Shown here: positions 1-5,806 of the stretch, in pieces
How the letters are laid out: each line of letters begins with the position of its first letter
How positions within the stretch are numbered: position 1 is the stretch's first letter
DNA from: Bacteroidales bacterium UBA3143
GTDB taxonomy: Bacteria; Bacteroidota; Bacteroidia; Bacteroidales; Dysgonomonadaceae
DNA length: 7,481 nucleotides
NCBI GenBank assembly: GCA_002364735.1
Contig: DEZB01000013.1
Span: 1-7,481 of the forward strand
Reading direction: 5' to 3'
Notes under the pieces: model-generated
Databases searched by the model: none
What the model saw: the letters and a program-made list of their open reading frames with translations, nothing else
Told to the model about the DNA's origin: nothing
Position numbers and translations under genes: made by a program

Positions 1-548
1 AATTTCACTACAATCACATGATTCGGATAGCTTGCAAAATATTCTCTTGTATATGTTGTTCCATCGACTTCATAACTCACTTTAGCCAATGCATTCGATA
101 AGTTCAACTCTCTTTTGTAATTGCTTACTTTGCCTGTATGTTCAAAGTCAATCCACAAATCACCCAATGGTTGATAACACTCCTGTGCACGACCCAGCCA
201 ATCATCTGTAATGATATCTTGCGCTTCCGCATATTTACCCTCATTCAATAGGCCTATCACTTCTGGATATCTTTTCTTTACATCAATTGTTTTGTACGTG
301 TGTTTTGGATCGCCCGAATACAAAGTGCCCTCATTTAGCTGAATATGTTCTTGTTGAGGATTCCCAAATATCATTCCACCCATATATCCATTGCCAATGG
401 GCATGGCTTCTGTCCATACTGATGCTGGTTTATCATACCACATTAAGAGATCTTGTTTATCTACAGTAATGGTGTTTTTATTAGATGAATAGATTGACGT
501 AAATGTGCATGTTGCAATCAGCAAAGTCAATAATCTCAATTTTCTCAT
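1..548 (-). CDS. GH95 alpha-L-fucosidase-like secreted glycoside hydrolase, N-terminal part (runs off the left edge)
   Basis: Only the first 182 codons lie in the window; GH95 enzymes usually run to about 750-850 residues, so the catalytic (alpha/alpha)6 barrel is outside. The ATG at 548 opens a typical Sec signal peptide: basic MRK, then a hydrophobic stretch to about residue 20. The cysteine in IATC is preceded by Thr, so this is probably not a lipobox and the protein is likely periplasmic or secreted. From residue 36 the sequence has the GH95 N-terminal beta-sandwich signature: MWYDKPASVWTEAMPIGNGY, then GGMIFG, then HIQLNEGTLYSGDP (68-81). YQPLGDLWIDF (125-135) is also typical. Known members hydrolyse terminal alpha-1,2-L-fucose by inversion, and some act on L-galactose, so the substrate is not settled here. 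The gene follows the kor operon in the same direction but is separated by a terminator hairpin, so it is probably transcribed separately. No clear promoter was found in 549-635. Confidence 0.88.
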   Translation of the reverse strand, partial: MRKLRLLTLLIATCTFTSIYSSNKNTITVDKQDLLMWYDKPASVWTEAMPIGNGYMGGMIFGNPQQEHIQLNEGTLYSGDPKHTYKTIDVKKRYPEVIGLLNEGKYAEAQDIITDDWLGRAQECYQPLGDLWIDFEHTGKVSNYKRELNLSNALAKVSYEVDGTTYTREYFASYPNHVIVVK

Positions 549-635
549 AATTATCTATTTCAATGGTATGTTTTATTGTATGTCCTTATTAGTGATTGTT
601 TTCTCGATGAAGTTTTGCTTAAAAAACGAATATAC

Positions 636-672
636 AAAAAAAGCCGATATGTTTTAAACATACCGACTTTTC
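636..672 (-). terminator. Rho-independent terminator after the kor operon
   Basis: Read on the minus strand, an arm of about 14 bases (AAAGTCGGTATGTT) pairs with AACATATCGGCTTT across a tiny loop and runs into seven Ts. Two pairs are G-U wobbles in the minus-strand RNA. In plus-strand RNA the same positions become A-C mismatches, so the structure is best in the minus direction. It starts 23 bp past the korC stop and lies before the GH95 start, which separates the two transcription units. Confidence 0.8.
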
Positions 673-695
673 CATGAGAATAAACTAATGCAAAT

Positions 696-1262
696 CTAAA
701 CTTTTTCTAAAACTGCACTACTTACCAATTCAATTATCTCCATACCTTTCTTTATAGCCTCTTCATTCATAGGCAATAATCTGTGGTGACGCTCAGGTAA
801 AGTTTTTTTCAAGCCTAAGATTACGTTTTCAAGTTTCACCATTGGAGAAACCTTTAGTAACCCACCCATCACAATCATATTAAAAACCTGTGTATTTTCC
901 ATCTTCATTGAAGCATCCATTGCCTCAATTTTATAGATATTGATGTCTTTGCGTGAGGGCGGATCTTGTATCCCGTAAGTATCGTAAATTAAGCTCCCTC
1001 CAGGTTTCACCATTTTCTCAAATTTATCAAGCGAAGGTTGATTAAGAATGATAGCAATGTCGTAACTATTTAAAACAGGCGAACTAATTCGATCATCACT
1101 CAATATCACTGTAACGTTTGCAGTTCCACCCCTTTGCTCGGGTCCGTAAGCTGGAAACCACGAAACTTCTTTGTCTTCCATAATTCCAGAGTATGCCAAT
1201 ATTTTACCCATAGATAAAACACCTTGACCTCCAAAACCTGCTATCACTATCTCTTGTATCAT
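696..1262 (-). CDS. korC: 2-oxoacid:acceptor oxidoreductase, gamma subunit (KorC-type)
   Basis: This is the gamma subunit of a four-subunit 2-oxoacid:ferredoxin oxidoreductase, a cytoplasmic enzyme that turns a 2-oxoacid plus CoA into acyl-CoA, CO2 and reduced ferredoxin. The 188-residue product has the family's usual size. It begins with the glycine-rich motif IAGFGGQGVLSMG (7-19) and continues with FPAYGPEQRGGTANVTVILS (36-55), both hallmarks of the POR/KOR gamma domain. An open frame extends upstream to a TTG at 1289, directly after the korB stop. The ATG at 1262 is preferred because it places MIQEIVIAGFGGQG at the N-terminus as in homologues; the nine extra residues would be unconserved. 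The start lies 27 bp after korB, so the genes are co-transcribed. It is the last gene before the terminator. Gamma alone does not fix the substrate. Confidence 0.9.
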   Translation of the reverse strand: MIQEIVIAGFGGQGVLSMGKILAYSGIMEDKEVSWFPAYGPEQRGGTANVTVILSDDRISSPVLNSYDIAIILNQPSLDKFEKMVKPGGSLIYDTYGIQDPPSRKDINIYKIEAMDASMKMENTQVFNMIVMGGLLKVSPMVKLENVILGLKKTLPERHHRLLPMNEEAIKKGMEIIELVSSAVLEKV

Positions 1263-1289
1263 ATATTTTATTTTTTCGAACTTACACAA

Positions 1290-2051
1290 TTATATGTTTT
1301 TTATATCTCCCAATGGATAAATGGGGAACATGTTTTCCACCATCCAATCATTTGACTGCACAGGTGTCATTTTCCATCCCGAGCTGCATGTTGACACAAC
1401 TTCAACAATTGAAGTCCCTTTATTAGCCATAGAGTTTTCAAATGCTTTTCTAATCATTCTTTTTGTTTTCTTGACAGCAGCTGCTGTATGCACACTTTGA
1501 CGCGTTGCCAAGCACACACCATCTAACAGAGAGACAAGATCTAAAATCTTAAGCGGATTACCCATTGTTTGCGTGTTACGTCCTTCGGGGCTGGTAGCCG
1601 TTTTCATGTTTTTAAGAGTGGTTGGAGCCATTTGACCTCCCGTCATACCATATATTCCGTTGTTGATAAAAATGATGGCAATGTTTTCGCCACGATTGGC
1701 TGCATGTATTGTTTCTGCAGTTCCAATGGCTGCAAGGTCTCCATCACCTTGATAAGTGAACACCATTTTGTCGGGCAACAATCTTTTGGTAGCAGTAGCC
1801 AGCGCAGGTGCACGTCCGTGGGCTGCCTCTTGCCAGTCGATATCTATGTAGTTGTATGCAAACACAGCGCAACCTACTGGTGCAATACCAATGGTTATTT
1901 CCTGTATATTCATATCTTTTATAACCTCAGCTATTAGCTTGTGCACCACACCATGCGAGCAACCAGGGCAATAGTGCATATGGTTGTCATTCATTAATTC
2001 TGGTTTGGCATAAACCAAGTTTTCGGGGCTTATAAGTGTTTCGCTACTCAT
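1290..2051 (-). CDS. korB: 2-oxoacid:ferredoxin oxidoreductase, beta subunit (TPP-binding, KorB-type)
   Basis: This 253-residue protein is the thiamine-pyrophosphate-binding beta subunit. Visible motifs are CPGC (28-31), HGRAPALATATK (78-89), the TPP/Mg2+ signature GDGDLAAIG (102-110), and NNGIYGMTGGQMAPTT (130-145), which completes the metal/diphosphate site. Four cysteines, C28, C31, C61 and C222, are spaced like the ligands of the intrinsic [4Fe-4S] cluster in beta subunits of this family, so electrons can pass from the TPP radical to ferredoxin. Length and motifs match 2-oxoglutarate and other 2-oxoacid ferredoxin oxidoreductases; the PorB C-terminal extension is absent. ATG at 2051 lies 51 bp after the stop of the small membrane ORF. 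Best guess is 2-oxoglutarate oxidation (reductive or oxidative TCA branch); branched-chain 2-oxoacids (VOR) are the alternative. Confidence 0.92.
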   Translation of the reverse strand: MSSETLISPENLVYAKPELMNDNHMHYCPGCSHGVVHKLIAEVIKDMNIQEITIGIAPVGCAVFAYNYIDIDWQEAAHGRAPALATATKRLLPDKMVFTYQGDGDLAAIGTAETIHAANRGENIAIIFINNGIYGMTGGQMAPTTLKNMKTATSPEGRNTQTMGNPLKILDLVSLLDGVCLATRQSVHTAAAVKKTKRMIRKAFENSMANKGTSIVEVVSTCSSGWKMTPVQSNDWMVENMFPIYPLGDIKNI

Positions 2052-2102
2052 ATTATTTTTATGTTTAATGCTATTTTTATAATCTAAAACTTAGCGCAAA
2101 TG

Positions 2103-2261
2103 TTATTTCGAAAATCGATACATGATATAAAACATACCTGCAACACCTCCCGATATCCAGGTAGCAATTATATCTTTATTTGTAACAAAGTATATCACTA
2201 CCGTTGCTACAACAGCTATTAAAAACAGAATTAGTATTACTTTTCTTACTTGAGGACTCAT
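2103..2261 (-). CDS. Small two-helix membrane protein (52 aa) embedded in the kor operon
   Basis: A complete ATG-to-TAA frame of 52 codons fills the gap between korA and korB (28 bp after korA, 51 bp before korB). It starts MSPQVRKVILILFLIAVV. Residues 8-26 and 31-50 are hydrophobic, joined by a polar turn TNKD. The second helix carries SGGVAG with a GxxxG spacing (G38, G42), a common helix-packing motif. Basic residues at both ends (RK near the start, YRFSK at the end) predict a helical hairpin with both termini in the cytoplasm. Hydrophobicity, charge pattern, placement and orientation are unlikely by chance, so I call it a real gene. I do not recognise a family. A role in holding the soluble oxidoreductase near the membrane is conceivable, but nothing in the sequence shows it. 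Confidence 0.72.
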   Translation of the reverse strand: MSPQVRKVILILFLIAVVATVVIYFVTNKDIIATWISGGVAGMFYIMYRFSK

Positions 2262-2289
2262 GCGGAATAGTTTGTTTTATTTGTAGGGG

Positions 2290-3375
2290 TTATCCCTCTA
2301 CTACTTTTGATTTCAATGCAGCAAGCACTTGATCAGGAGTTGGAACAATTCCACCAAGTCGACCAAAATGCTCAACCCTCACCTTGCCATTAACAGCCAA
2401 GCGAACATCTTCCACCATTTGACCTGCATTCATTTCCACCGTAAGCATACCTTTTACTTTGTTGGCATAGTTGCTCAACACTTCGCTCGGAAAGGGCCAC
2501 AGCGTAATAGGACGCAATAGTCCAACTTTTATACCTTCCTCACGAGCCAGATCTATTGTCTTTAAGCAAATGCGTGCTGCTGATCCAAATGCAACCAGTA
2601 GGTAATCGGCATCCTCGCAATTGGTTTCTTCAAAACGAACCTCATTTCTTTCAATCTCTGCATATTTTGCTTGAAAGCGAAGGTTGTTTTGCTCCATTTT
2701 GTCTGCGTCCAGTTCAAGTGATGTTATGATGTTGGGCCCTCTCGATGCAGGTTTGCCCAGCGTTGCCCAAGGACATTGCTCACGTACTTCCTGTTCTGTG
2801 CGACGTGGACGATATTCTGGAAGGATTACTTTCTCCATCATTTGTCCAATTACCCCATCAGATAGGATGATAGCCGGATTACGATATTTAAAAGCCAAGT
2901 CGAAACCCAAAGTTACAAAGTCGGCCATTTCTTGCACAGAGTTGGGAGCCAAAGTAATTAGTTTGTAGTCGCCATGTCCACCACCTTTAACAGTCTGAAA
3001 GTAATCGGATTGAGAAGGTTGTATAGTTCCCAAACCAGGACCACCTCTCATAACATTAACAAGCAAGCAGGGCAATTCTGCTCCAGCCAAATAAGAAATT
3101 CCTTCTTGTTTAAGGCTCATGCCGGGGCTTGACGAAGAAGTCATTGAAGCTTTACCGCACGACGAACCTCCATAGACCATATTAATTGCAGCAACTTCGC
3201 TTTCAGCTTGCAATACAACCATTCCAGTTGTTTTCCATGGCGCTTCGTCCATAAGGGTTTCCAATACTTCAGATTGAGGAGTTATGGGATAGCCAAAGTA
3301 GCCATCGGTGCCATATCTAATGGCTGCATGTGCAATGGCCTCATTGCCTTTCATCAAAGTAATTTCTTCTGACAT
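2290..3375 (-). CDS. korA: 2-oxoacid:ferredoxin oxidoreductase, alpha subunit (KorA/VorB-type)
   Basis: This 361-residue alpha subunit carries the pyrimidine-binding domain (about 1-230) and the domain II/transketolase C-terminal-like domain (about 250-355). Diagnostic stretches are KGNEAIAHAAIRYG (9-22), FGYPITPQSEV (27-37), QAESEVAAINMVYGGS (56-71), which includes the glutamate that activates TPP in this family, and MRGGPGLGTIQPSQSD (109-124) followed by GGGHGDYK (131-138). The gene order ferredoxin-alpha-beta-gamma is the one known from the Helicobacter pylori oorDABC operon for 2-oxoglutarate:acceptor oxidoreductase. Close Bacteroidota relatives are often annotated as 3-methyl-2-oxobutanoate dehydrogenase subunit VorB, so substrate assignment stays open between 2-oxoglutarate and branched-chain 2-oxoacids. 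ATG at 3375 gives the usual N-terminus. It lies 54 bp after korD, and no strong ribosome-binding sequence is visible, as is normal in this phylum. Confidence 0.92.
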   Translation of the reverse strand: MSEEITLMKGNEAIAHAAIRYGTDGYFGYPITPQSEVLETLMDEAPWKTTGMVVLQAESEVAAINMVYGGSSCGKASMTSSSSPGMSLKQEGISYLAGAELPCLLVNVMRGGPGLGTIQPSQSDYFQTVKGGGHGDYKLITLAPNSVQEMADFVTLGFDLAFKYRNPAIILSDGVIGQMMEKVILPEYRPRRTEQEVREQCPWATLGKPASRGPNIITSLELDADKMEQNNLRFQAKYAEIERNEVRFEETNCEDADYLLVAFGSAARICLKTIDLAREEGIKVGLLRPITLWPFPSEVLSNYANKVKGMLTVEMNAGQMVEDVRLAVNGKVRVEHFGRLGGIVPTPDQVLAALKSKVVEG

Positions 3376-3429
3376 AATATTATAGTGAGGTTTTTTTAAT
3401 TGTAAATTAATTGGAAAGAAAAGGAGAGT

Positions 3430-3663
3430 TTATTTTTCTGCTTTTTTTCGGTAAACTGTAAGTACACCGTCAGGGCATACAAATCCGCAATTGGCACAGC
3501 CGATGCAATCGTCAGGATTTTTCATATAAACGTAGTGATAACCACGAACATTTACTTCGCGCGGTTGTAAACTAAGAACATTGGTTGGGCAAGAAACAAC
3601 GCATAAACTGCAACCTTTGCAGCGCTCAGTGTTAACTACTACGTGACCTTTTATTTTTGCCAT
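3430..3663 (-). CDS. korD: 2x[4Fe-4S] ferredoxin-type delta subunit of the 2-oxoacid oxidoreductase
   Basis: This 77-residue protein has two cluster motifs: C15-x2-C18-x2-C21-x3-C25-P and C53-x2-C56-x2-C59-x3-C63-P. All eight cysteines are present and each motif ends in the expected proline. The spacing is that of bacterial 8Fe ferredoxin-like delta subunits, with an insertion of about 27 residues between motifs. It would carry electrons from the TPP/beta-cluster site to free ferredoxin or another acceptor. It is the first gene of the operon, with a recognisable promoter 28-58 bp upstream of its ATG. A separately encoded delta subunit (not fused to alpha or gamma) marks this as the four-subunit form of the enzyme. 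Confidence 0.92.
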   Translation of the reverse strand: MAKIKGHVVVNTERCKGCSLCVVSCPTNVLSLQPREVNVRGYHYVYMKNPDDCIGCANCGFVCPDGVLTVYRKKAEK

Positions 3664-3691
3664 TATCTAATTATGTTTATGTATATAGTTA

Positions 3692-3722
3692 CAAAATAAC
3701 GTTTCTTTCTCATCAACTCAAA
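3692..3722 (-). promoter_or_regulatory. Bacteroidota-type promoter of the kor operon
   Basis: On the minus strand TTTG (3722-3719) is followed after exactly 19 bp by TTATTTTG (3699-3692), one base off the phylum consensus TAnnTTTG. Transcription would start near 3685, giving a leader of about 20 nt before the korD ATG. The rest of the gap 3723-3894 shows no gene and no convincing terminator for the kdsC group, so some read-through from upstream is possible. Confidence 0.6.
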
Positions 3723-3894
3723 CTTTTTAGTGTTAATATTTCGTGTTTCAAAAGCTGAGCAGAGACACTGTTATATTGATTTGTATGTGTTTTTGATACT
3801 TTTAATTGCAATATGAAATTATAATTGATAATTGTATTAAGTAGTGTGCTTGGTTTTAATCAAAACTAAAGTATCTGTTTTTTTCTTCAATTTA

Positions 3895-4416
3895 TCACCA
3901 ACCAAAGGCCTCTGCACTCATCCATTTGCCTTGTGCGCGCAACACTTGCTCTATGATATCTCTGGCCACCCCCTCGCCGCCTTTTTTGTGCGATATGTAT
4001 TTGGCAATTTCCTTTATTTCTGTAGCTGCGTCTGCCGGAGCTACAGGCAAAGCTACTTGCGTCATCACTTGATAGTCTGGAATGTCGTCACCCACATAAA
4101 CCATTTCTTCAGGGTTGTAACCCGAGGCTTCTAACAAGTGTTTGAATTCGTTCATCTTTATGCTCGAACCCATATAAATGTGTTTTACCCCCAATGCTGC
4201 GTATCGCACTTTTACCGACTCGGTGTTTCCTCCTGTTATAATTGCAACGCCGTAACCACTTCTTAAAGCCAAGTTTATTGCATATCCATCATGAATGTTT
4301 GCGGTGCGCAAAGGTTCTCCAGTGTTCGACAATGCTATGGTTTGGTGCGAAAGCACCCCATCTATATCAAATACGAATGTTTTAATTTTAGTAAGATCAA
4401 AATCTATGCTACTCAT
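3895..4416 (-). CDS. kdsC: 3-deoxy-D-manno-octulosonate 8-phosphate phosphatase (KdsC, HAD family)
   Basis: KdsC removes the phosphate from KDO-8-phosphate to give KDO for the inner core of lipopolysaccharide, in the cytoplasm. The 173-residue length is typical of the capless C0-type HAD tetramers. HAD motif I is FVFDIDGVLS with D17 (nucleophile) and D19. Motif II is IITGG with T61. The motif III lysine is probably K87 in SSIKMNE. Motif IV is VGDDIPD with D110 and D111. The C-terminal GGEGVARD (146-153) corresponds to the GG-x-GAVRE tail that helps form the KdsC active site and separates it from other small HAD phosphatases. NIHDGYAI (40-47) is also characteristic. The start follows the upstream membrane-protein gene by 29 bp in the same direction, so it is likely the last gene of a three-gene unit driven from the nitroreductase promoter. 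Confidence 0.92.
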   Translation of the reverse strand: MSSIDFDLTKIKTFVFDIDGVLSHQTIALSNTGEPLRTANIHDGYAINLALRSGYGVAIITGGNTESVKVRYAALGVKHIYMGSSIKMNEFKHLLEASGYNPEEMVYVGDDIPDYQVMTQVALPVAPADAATEIKEIAKYISHKKGGEGVARDIIEQVLRAQGKWMSAEAFGW

Positions 4417-4445
4417 AATTATTATATTTCTTATTATCTATCTTT

Positions 4446-4787
4446 TTATCGTTTTGCGAAAAACATAAGTGTAACTCCCGAGATCATTACAATCATGGGA
4501 AACAAATATTGCGCAAATTGCGTGTAATTGTTTGTCCAATTAAATAATATATCGCTATATCCAATCACACCAATGGCTGTTAGGATATATCCCAAAGCTT
4601 TTTCGCGTTTCAACCACAAAGACACCCCACCTGCCACTACAAAGAAAGTAGGAGGCTGCTTGATATATGTCAGCCACAGCCAATGATTTATAATTCGCAA
4701 TTGAATAAGAAGTATCAAGAATCCAAATATCAGCAATATCAGCCCATTGGCCATTTTATCAGCCTGTTTTGCACGTAGTTTTGCCAT
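4446..4787 (-). CDS. Four-helix integral membrane protein of unknown function
   Basis: This 113-residue protein has a basic N-terminus (KLRAKQADK) and four hydrophobic spans at about 13-32, 46-60, 63-83 and 92-110, joined by short loops, with a basic AKR end. The layout of two helix pairs, each with glycine-rich stretches (LIFGFLILL, VVAGGVSLWL, LTAIGVIGY, MISGVTLMFF), resembles the LiaI/LiaF-type transmembrane region (DUF5668-like). That is a resemblance of pattern, not a firm family call. No catalytic residues are apparent. It sits 31 bp after the nitroreductase and 29 bp before kdsC on the same strand, so co-transcription is likely. A link to the envelope through kdsC is only suggested by position. 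A second ATG at codon 12 is a possible alternative start. Confidence 0.75.
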   Translation of the reverse strand: MAKLRAKQADKMANGLILLIFGFLILLIQLRIINHWLWLTYIKQPPTFFVVAGGVSLWLKREKALGYILTAIGVIGYSDILFNWTNNYTQFAQYLFPMIVMISGVTLMFFAKR

Positions 4788-4818
4788 GAGTTGTGAAGTT
4801 AGTTACAAGAAACCAAGG

Positions 4819-5352
4819 CTACAGTTCATATTTTCCAATGTGTACGTTTTCCCAAGTTAGGTTATCCATGTCATTGGGTCGGCGCTCTTTCTCTTTTTTG
4901 CCAAACGTAATAATCGAAAGCACTTCATAGGGCATTGGCACATCAAGTAAGTCGCGAACGTAGTCGGCTGCAGGTATGTTCTCATTATATTCGCGCTCGC
5001 GCACTTGCACCCAACAACTGCCTACTCCTATATCTTCAGCCTGTAGTTGCATTGCAATACTGGCAATGGAGGCATCTTCAATCCAAACATCACTTATCAA
5101 TGGATTGCCAAGTACTACAACGGCTAATGCGCACTCCTTAATGAAACTGCTCCCGTGTGGCTTGCTTTTAGCTAACTTTGCTAACATATCTTTGTCTTCT
5201 ACCACTACAAACTGCCATGAGTGGCTATTCTTTGATGTTGGAGAAAGAAGGGCAGCTTTTAATATTTGCTCCGTTTCGTCAGGTAGCAATAAATCATCTT
5301 TATATTTTCGAATGCTTCTTCGTTTTATTAATAAATTTTGAAAGTTGCTCAT
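4819..5352 (-). CDS. FMN-dependent nitroreductase family protein
   Basis: The product is a 177-residue flavoprotein of the NADH oxidase/nitroreductase fold, cytoplasmic, likely a dimer using NAD(P)H to reduce nitroaromatics, quinones or another electrophile. The substrate cannot be read from the sequence. RRSIRKY (11-17) is the classic FMN-phosphate-binding start of the family. SPTSKNSHSWQFVVVED (37-53) matches the SP-S-N-QPW-FVV region, with HSW in place of QPW. IGVGSCWVQ (108-116) and SIITFGKK (146-153) are the usual later flavin-contact segments. The open frame extends 15 codons upstream to an ATG at 5397. I chose 5352 because MSNFQNLLIKRRSIRKY is the normal family N-terminus and because a strong promoter element (5385-5392) lies inside the extension, which an mRNA from that promoter would lack. 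It is the first gene of a likely operon with the membrane protein and kdsC. Confidence 0.88.
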   Translation of the reverse strand: MSNFQNLLIKRRSIRKYKDDLLLPDETEQILKAALLSPTSKNSHSWQFVVVEDKDMLAKLAKSKPHGSSFIKECALAVVVLGNPLISDVWIEDASIASIAMQLQAEDIGVGSCWVQVREREYNENIPAADYVRDLLDVPMPYEVLSIITFGKKEKERRPNDMDNLTWENVHIGKYEL

Positions 5353-5384
5353 TGTCGTCTTTTTTTTAATATCTATCCTTTCTA

Positions 5385-5416
5385 CAAAAGTAAGCATAAA
5401 ATTGATGGTACTCGAA
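5385..5416 (-). promoter_or_regulatory. Bacteroidota-type promoter of the nitroreductase-kdsC unit
   Basis: Minus-strand TACTTTTG (5392-5385) matches TAnnTTTG exactly. TTCG (5416-5413), one base from TTTG, lies 20 bp further upstream. The predicted start near 5379 leaves a leader of about 27 nt before the ATG at 5352 and lies downstream of the alternative ATG at 5397, which it effectively rules out. Confidence 0.6.
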
Positions 5417-5484
5417 CGACTAATCCACTTTTGCAGTTTGCATTATGACCTTTTGCACAAAAAGAATGATTTCGTTGCCTAAAG

Positions 5485-5689
5485 TCACTCCACGTACAAG
5501 TTGTTGCTTCCGTAGGCTACAGAAGCTATTCCTTTCACAAGTTTTCTCTTCCGTAGACTACAAAAGCATTTCCCTTAACAAGTTTTCTCTTCTGTAGGTT
5601 ACAGAAGTCACTCCATGTACATGGAACTACTTTTGTAGTGTACAAAACTCACTCCATGTACAAGTTTCTACTTCTGTAGGGCTGCGATG
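5485..5689. repeat. Tandem array of five 41-bp units, each with a 19-bp dyad
   Basis: Units start at 5485, 5526, 5567, 5608 and 5649, each exactly 41 bp with no indels. Units 1, 4 and 5 share the head TCACTCC(A)(C/T)GTACA; units 2 and 3 match at 33 of 41 positions. The last 19 bp of each unit form a dyad with 8-base arms and a 3-base loop. Unit 3 is perfect (CTTCTGTA-GGT-TACAGAAG). Unit 4 pairs at seven positions (TTTTGTA-GTG-TACAAAA). Units 1 and 2 pair fully only on the minus strand, using G-U wobbles. The right arm of unit 5 has decayed. No open frame crosses the array convincingly. It lies between divergent genes, about 70 bp upstream of the nitroreductase promoter and about 250 bp before the GH43 gene. 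It could be a regulatory-site array, a structured RNA, or an inert minisatellite. Confidence 0.85.
5612..5625. repeat. Perfect 14-bp palindrome inside repeat unit 4
   Basis: TCCATGTACATGGA is its own reverse complement. It arises at the head of unit 4, where the other units continue ...GTACAAGTT. Unit 4 therefore carries two dyads, this one and the TTTTGTA/TACAAAA pair. It may be chance or an extra binding site. Confidence 0.5.
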
Positions 5690-5748
5690 AGGGTTTTAGT
5701 GTTTATTTTAGATTCTACGTATACCTTCAATCTGTTTGTTAGATTAAC

Positions 5749-5766
5749 TCACAGAGCTTATTGTGA
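5749..5766. repeat. Inverted repeat TCACA-N8-TGTGA
   Basis: Five-base arms TCACA (5749-5753) and TGTGA (5762-5766) surround 8 bp. The arms are short, so chance is a real possibility. I list it because it is the first of three inverted repeats in a row before the GH43 gene. Confidence 0.3.
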
Positions 5767-5775
5767 TACATTGAT

Positions 5776-5793
5776 TAATAATTAGAATTATTA
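5776..5793. repeat. Inverted repeat TAATAATT-AG-AATTATTA
   Basis: Perfect 8-base arms flank a 2-bp centre. The sequence is purely AT in the arms, which weakens its significance in an AT-rich spacer. Second of the three inverted repeats before the GH43 gene. Confidence 0.4.
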
Positions 5794-5806
5794 GTTGTTT
5801 TGTGTT

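Noticed and set aside
287..469. 60-codon plus-strand open frame at the left end
   Set aside because: It lies antisense within the GH95 gene, whose protein sequence is clearly conserved; no motif of its own.
1569..1937. 122-codon plus-strand open frame
   Set aside because: Antisense shadow of korB, with cysteine/serine-rich composition typical of reverse-strand reading of a conserved gene.
3844..3885. Short stem TTGGTTTT-AATC-AAAACTAA as terminator of the kdsC unit
   Set aside because: On the minus strand the stem has an A-C mismatch and no following T-tract.
4976..5341. 121-codon plus-strand open frame
   Set aside because: Antisense to the nitroreductase, which has the family's FMN-binding motifs in the correct frame.
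5428..5457. Two copies of CTTTTGCA (5428-5435 and 5450-5457) upstream of the nitroreductase promoter
   Set aside because: Only an 8-base repeat in AT-rich DNA; could be an operator pair but is not distinguishable from chance here.
5485..5689. CRISPR array
   Set aside because: The 41-bp units are contiguous with variation spread along them; there is no split into constant repeats and unique spacers, and no cas genes are present.
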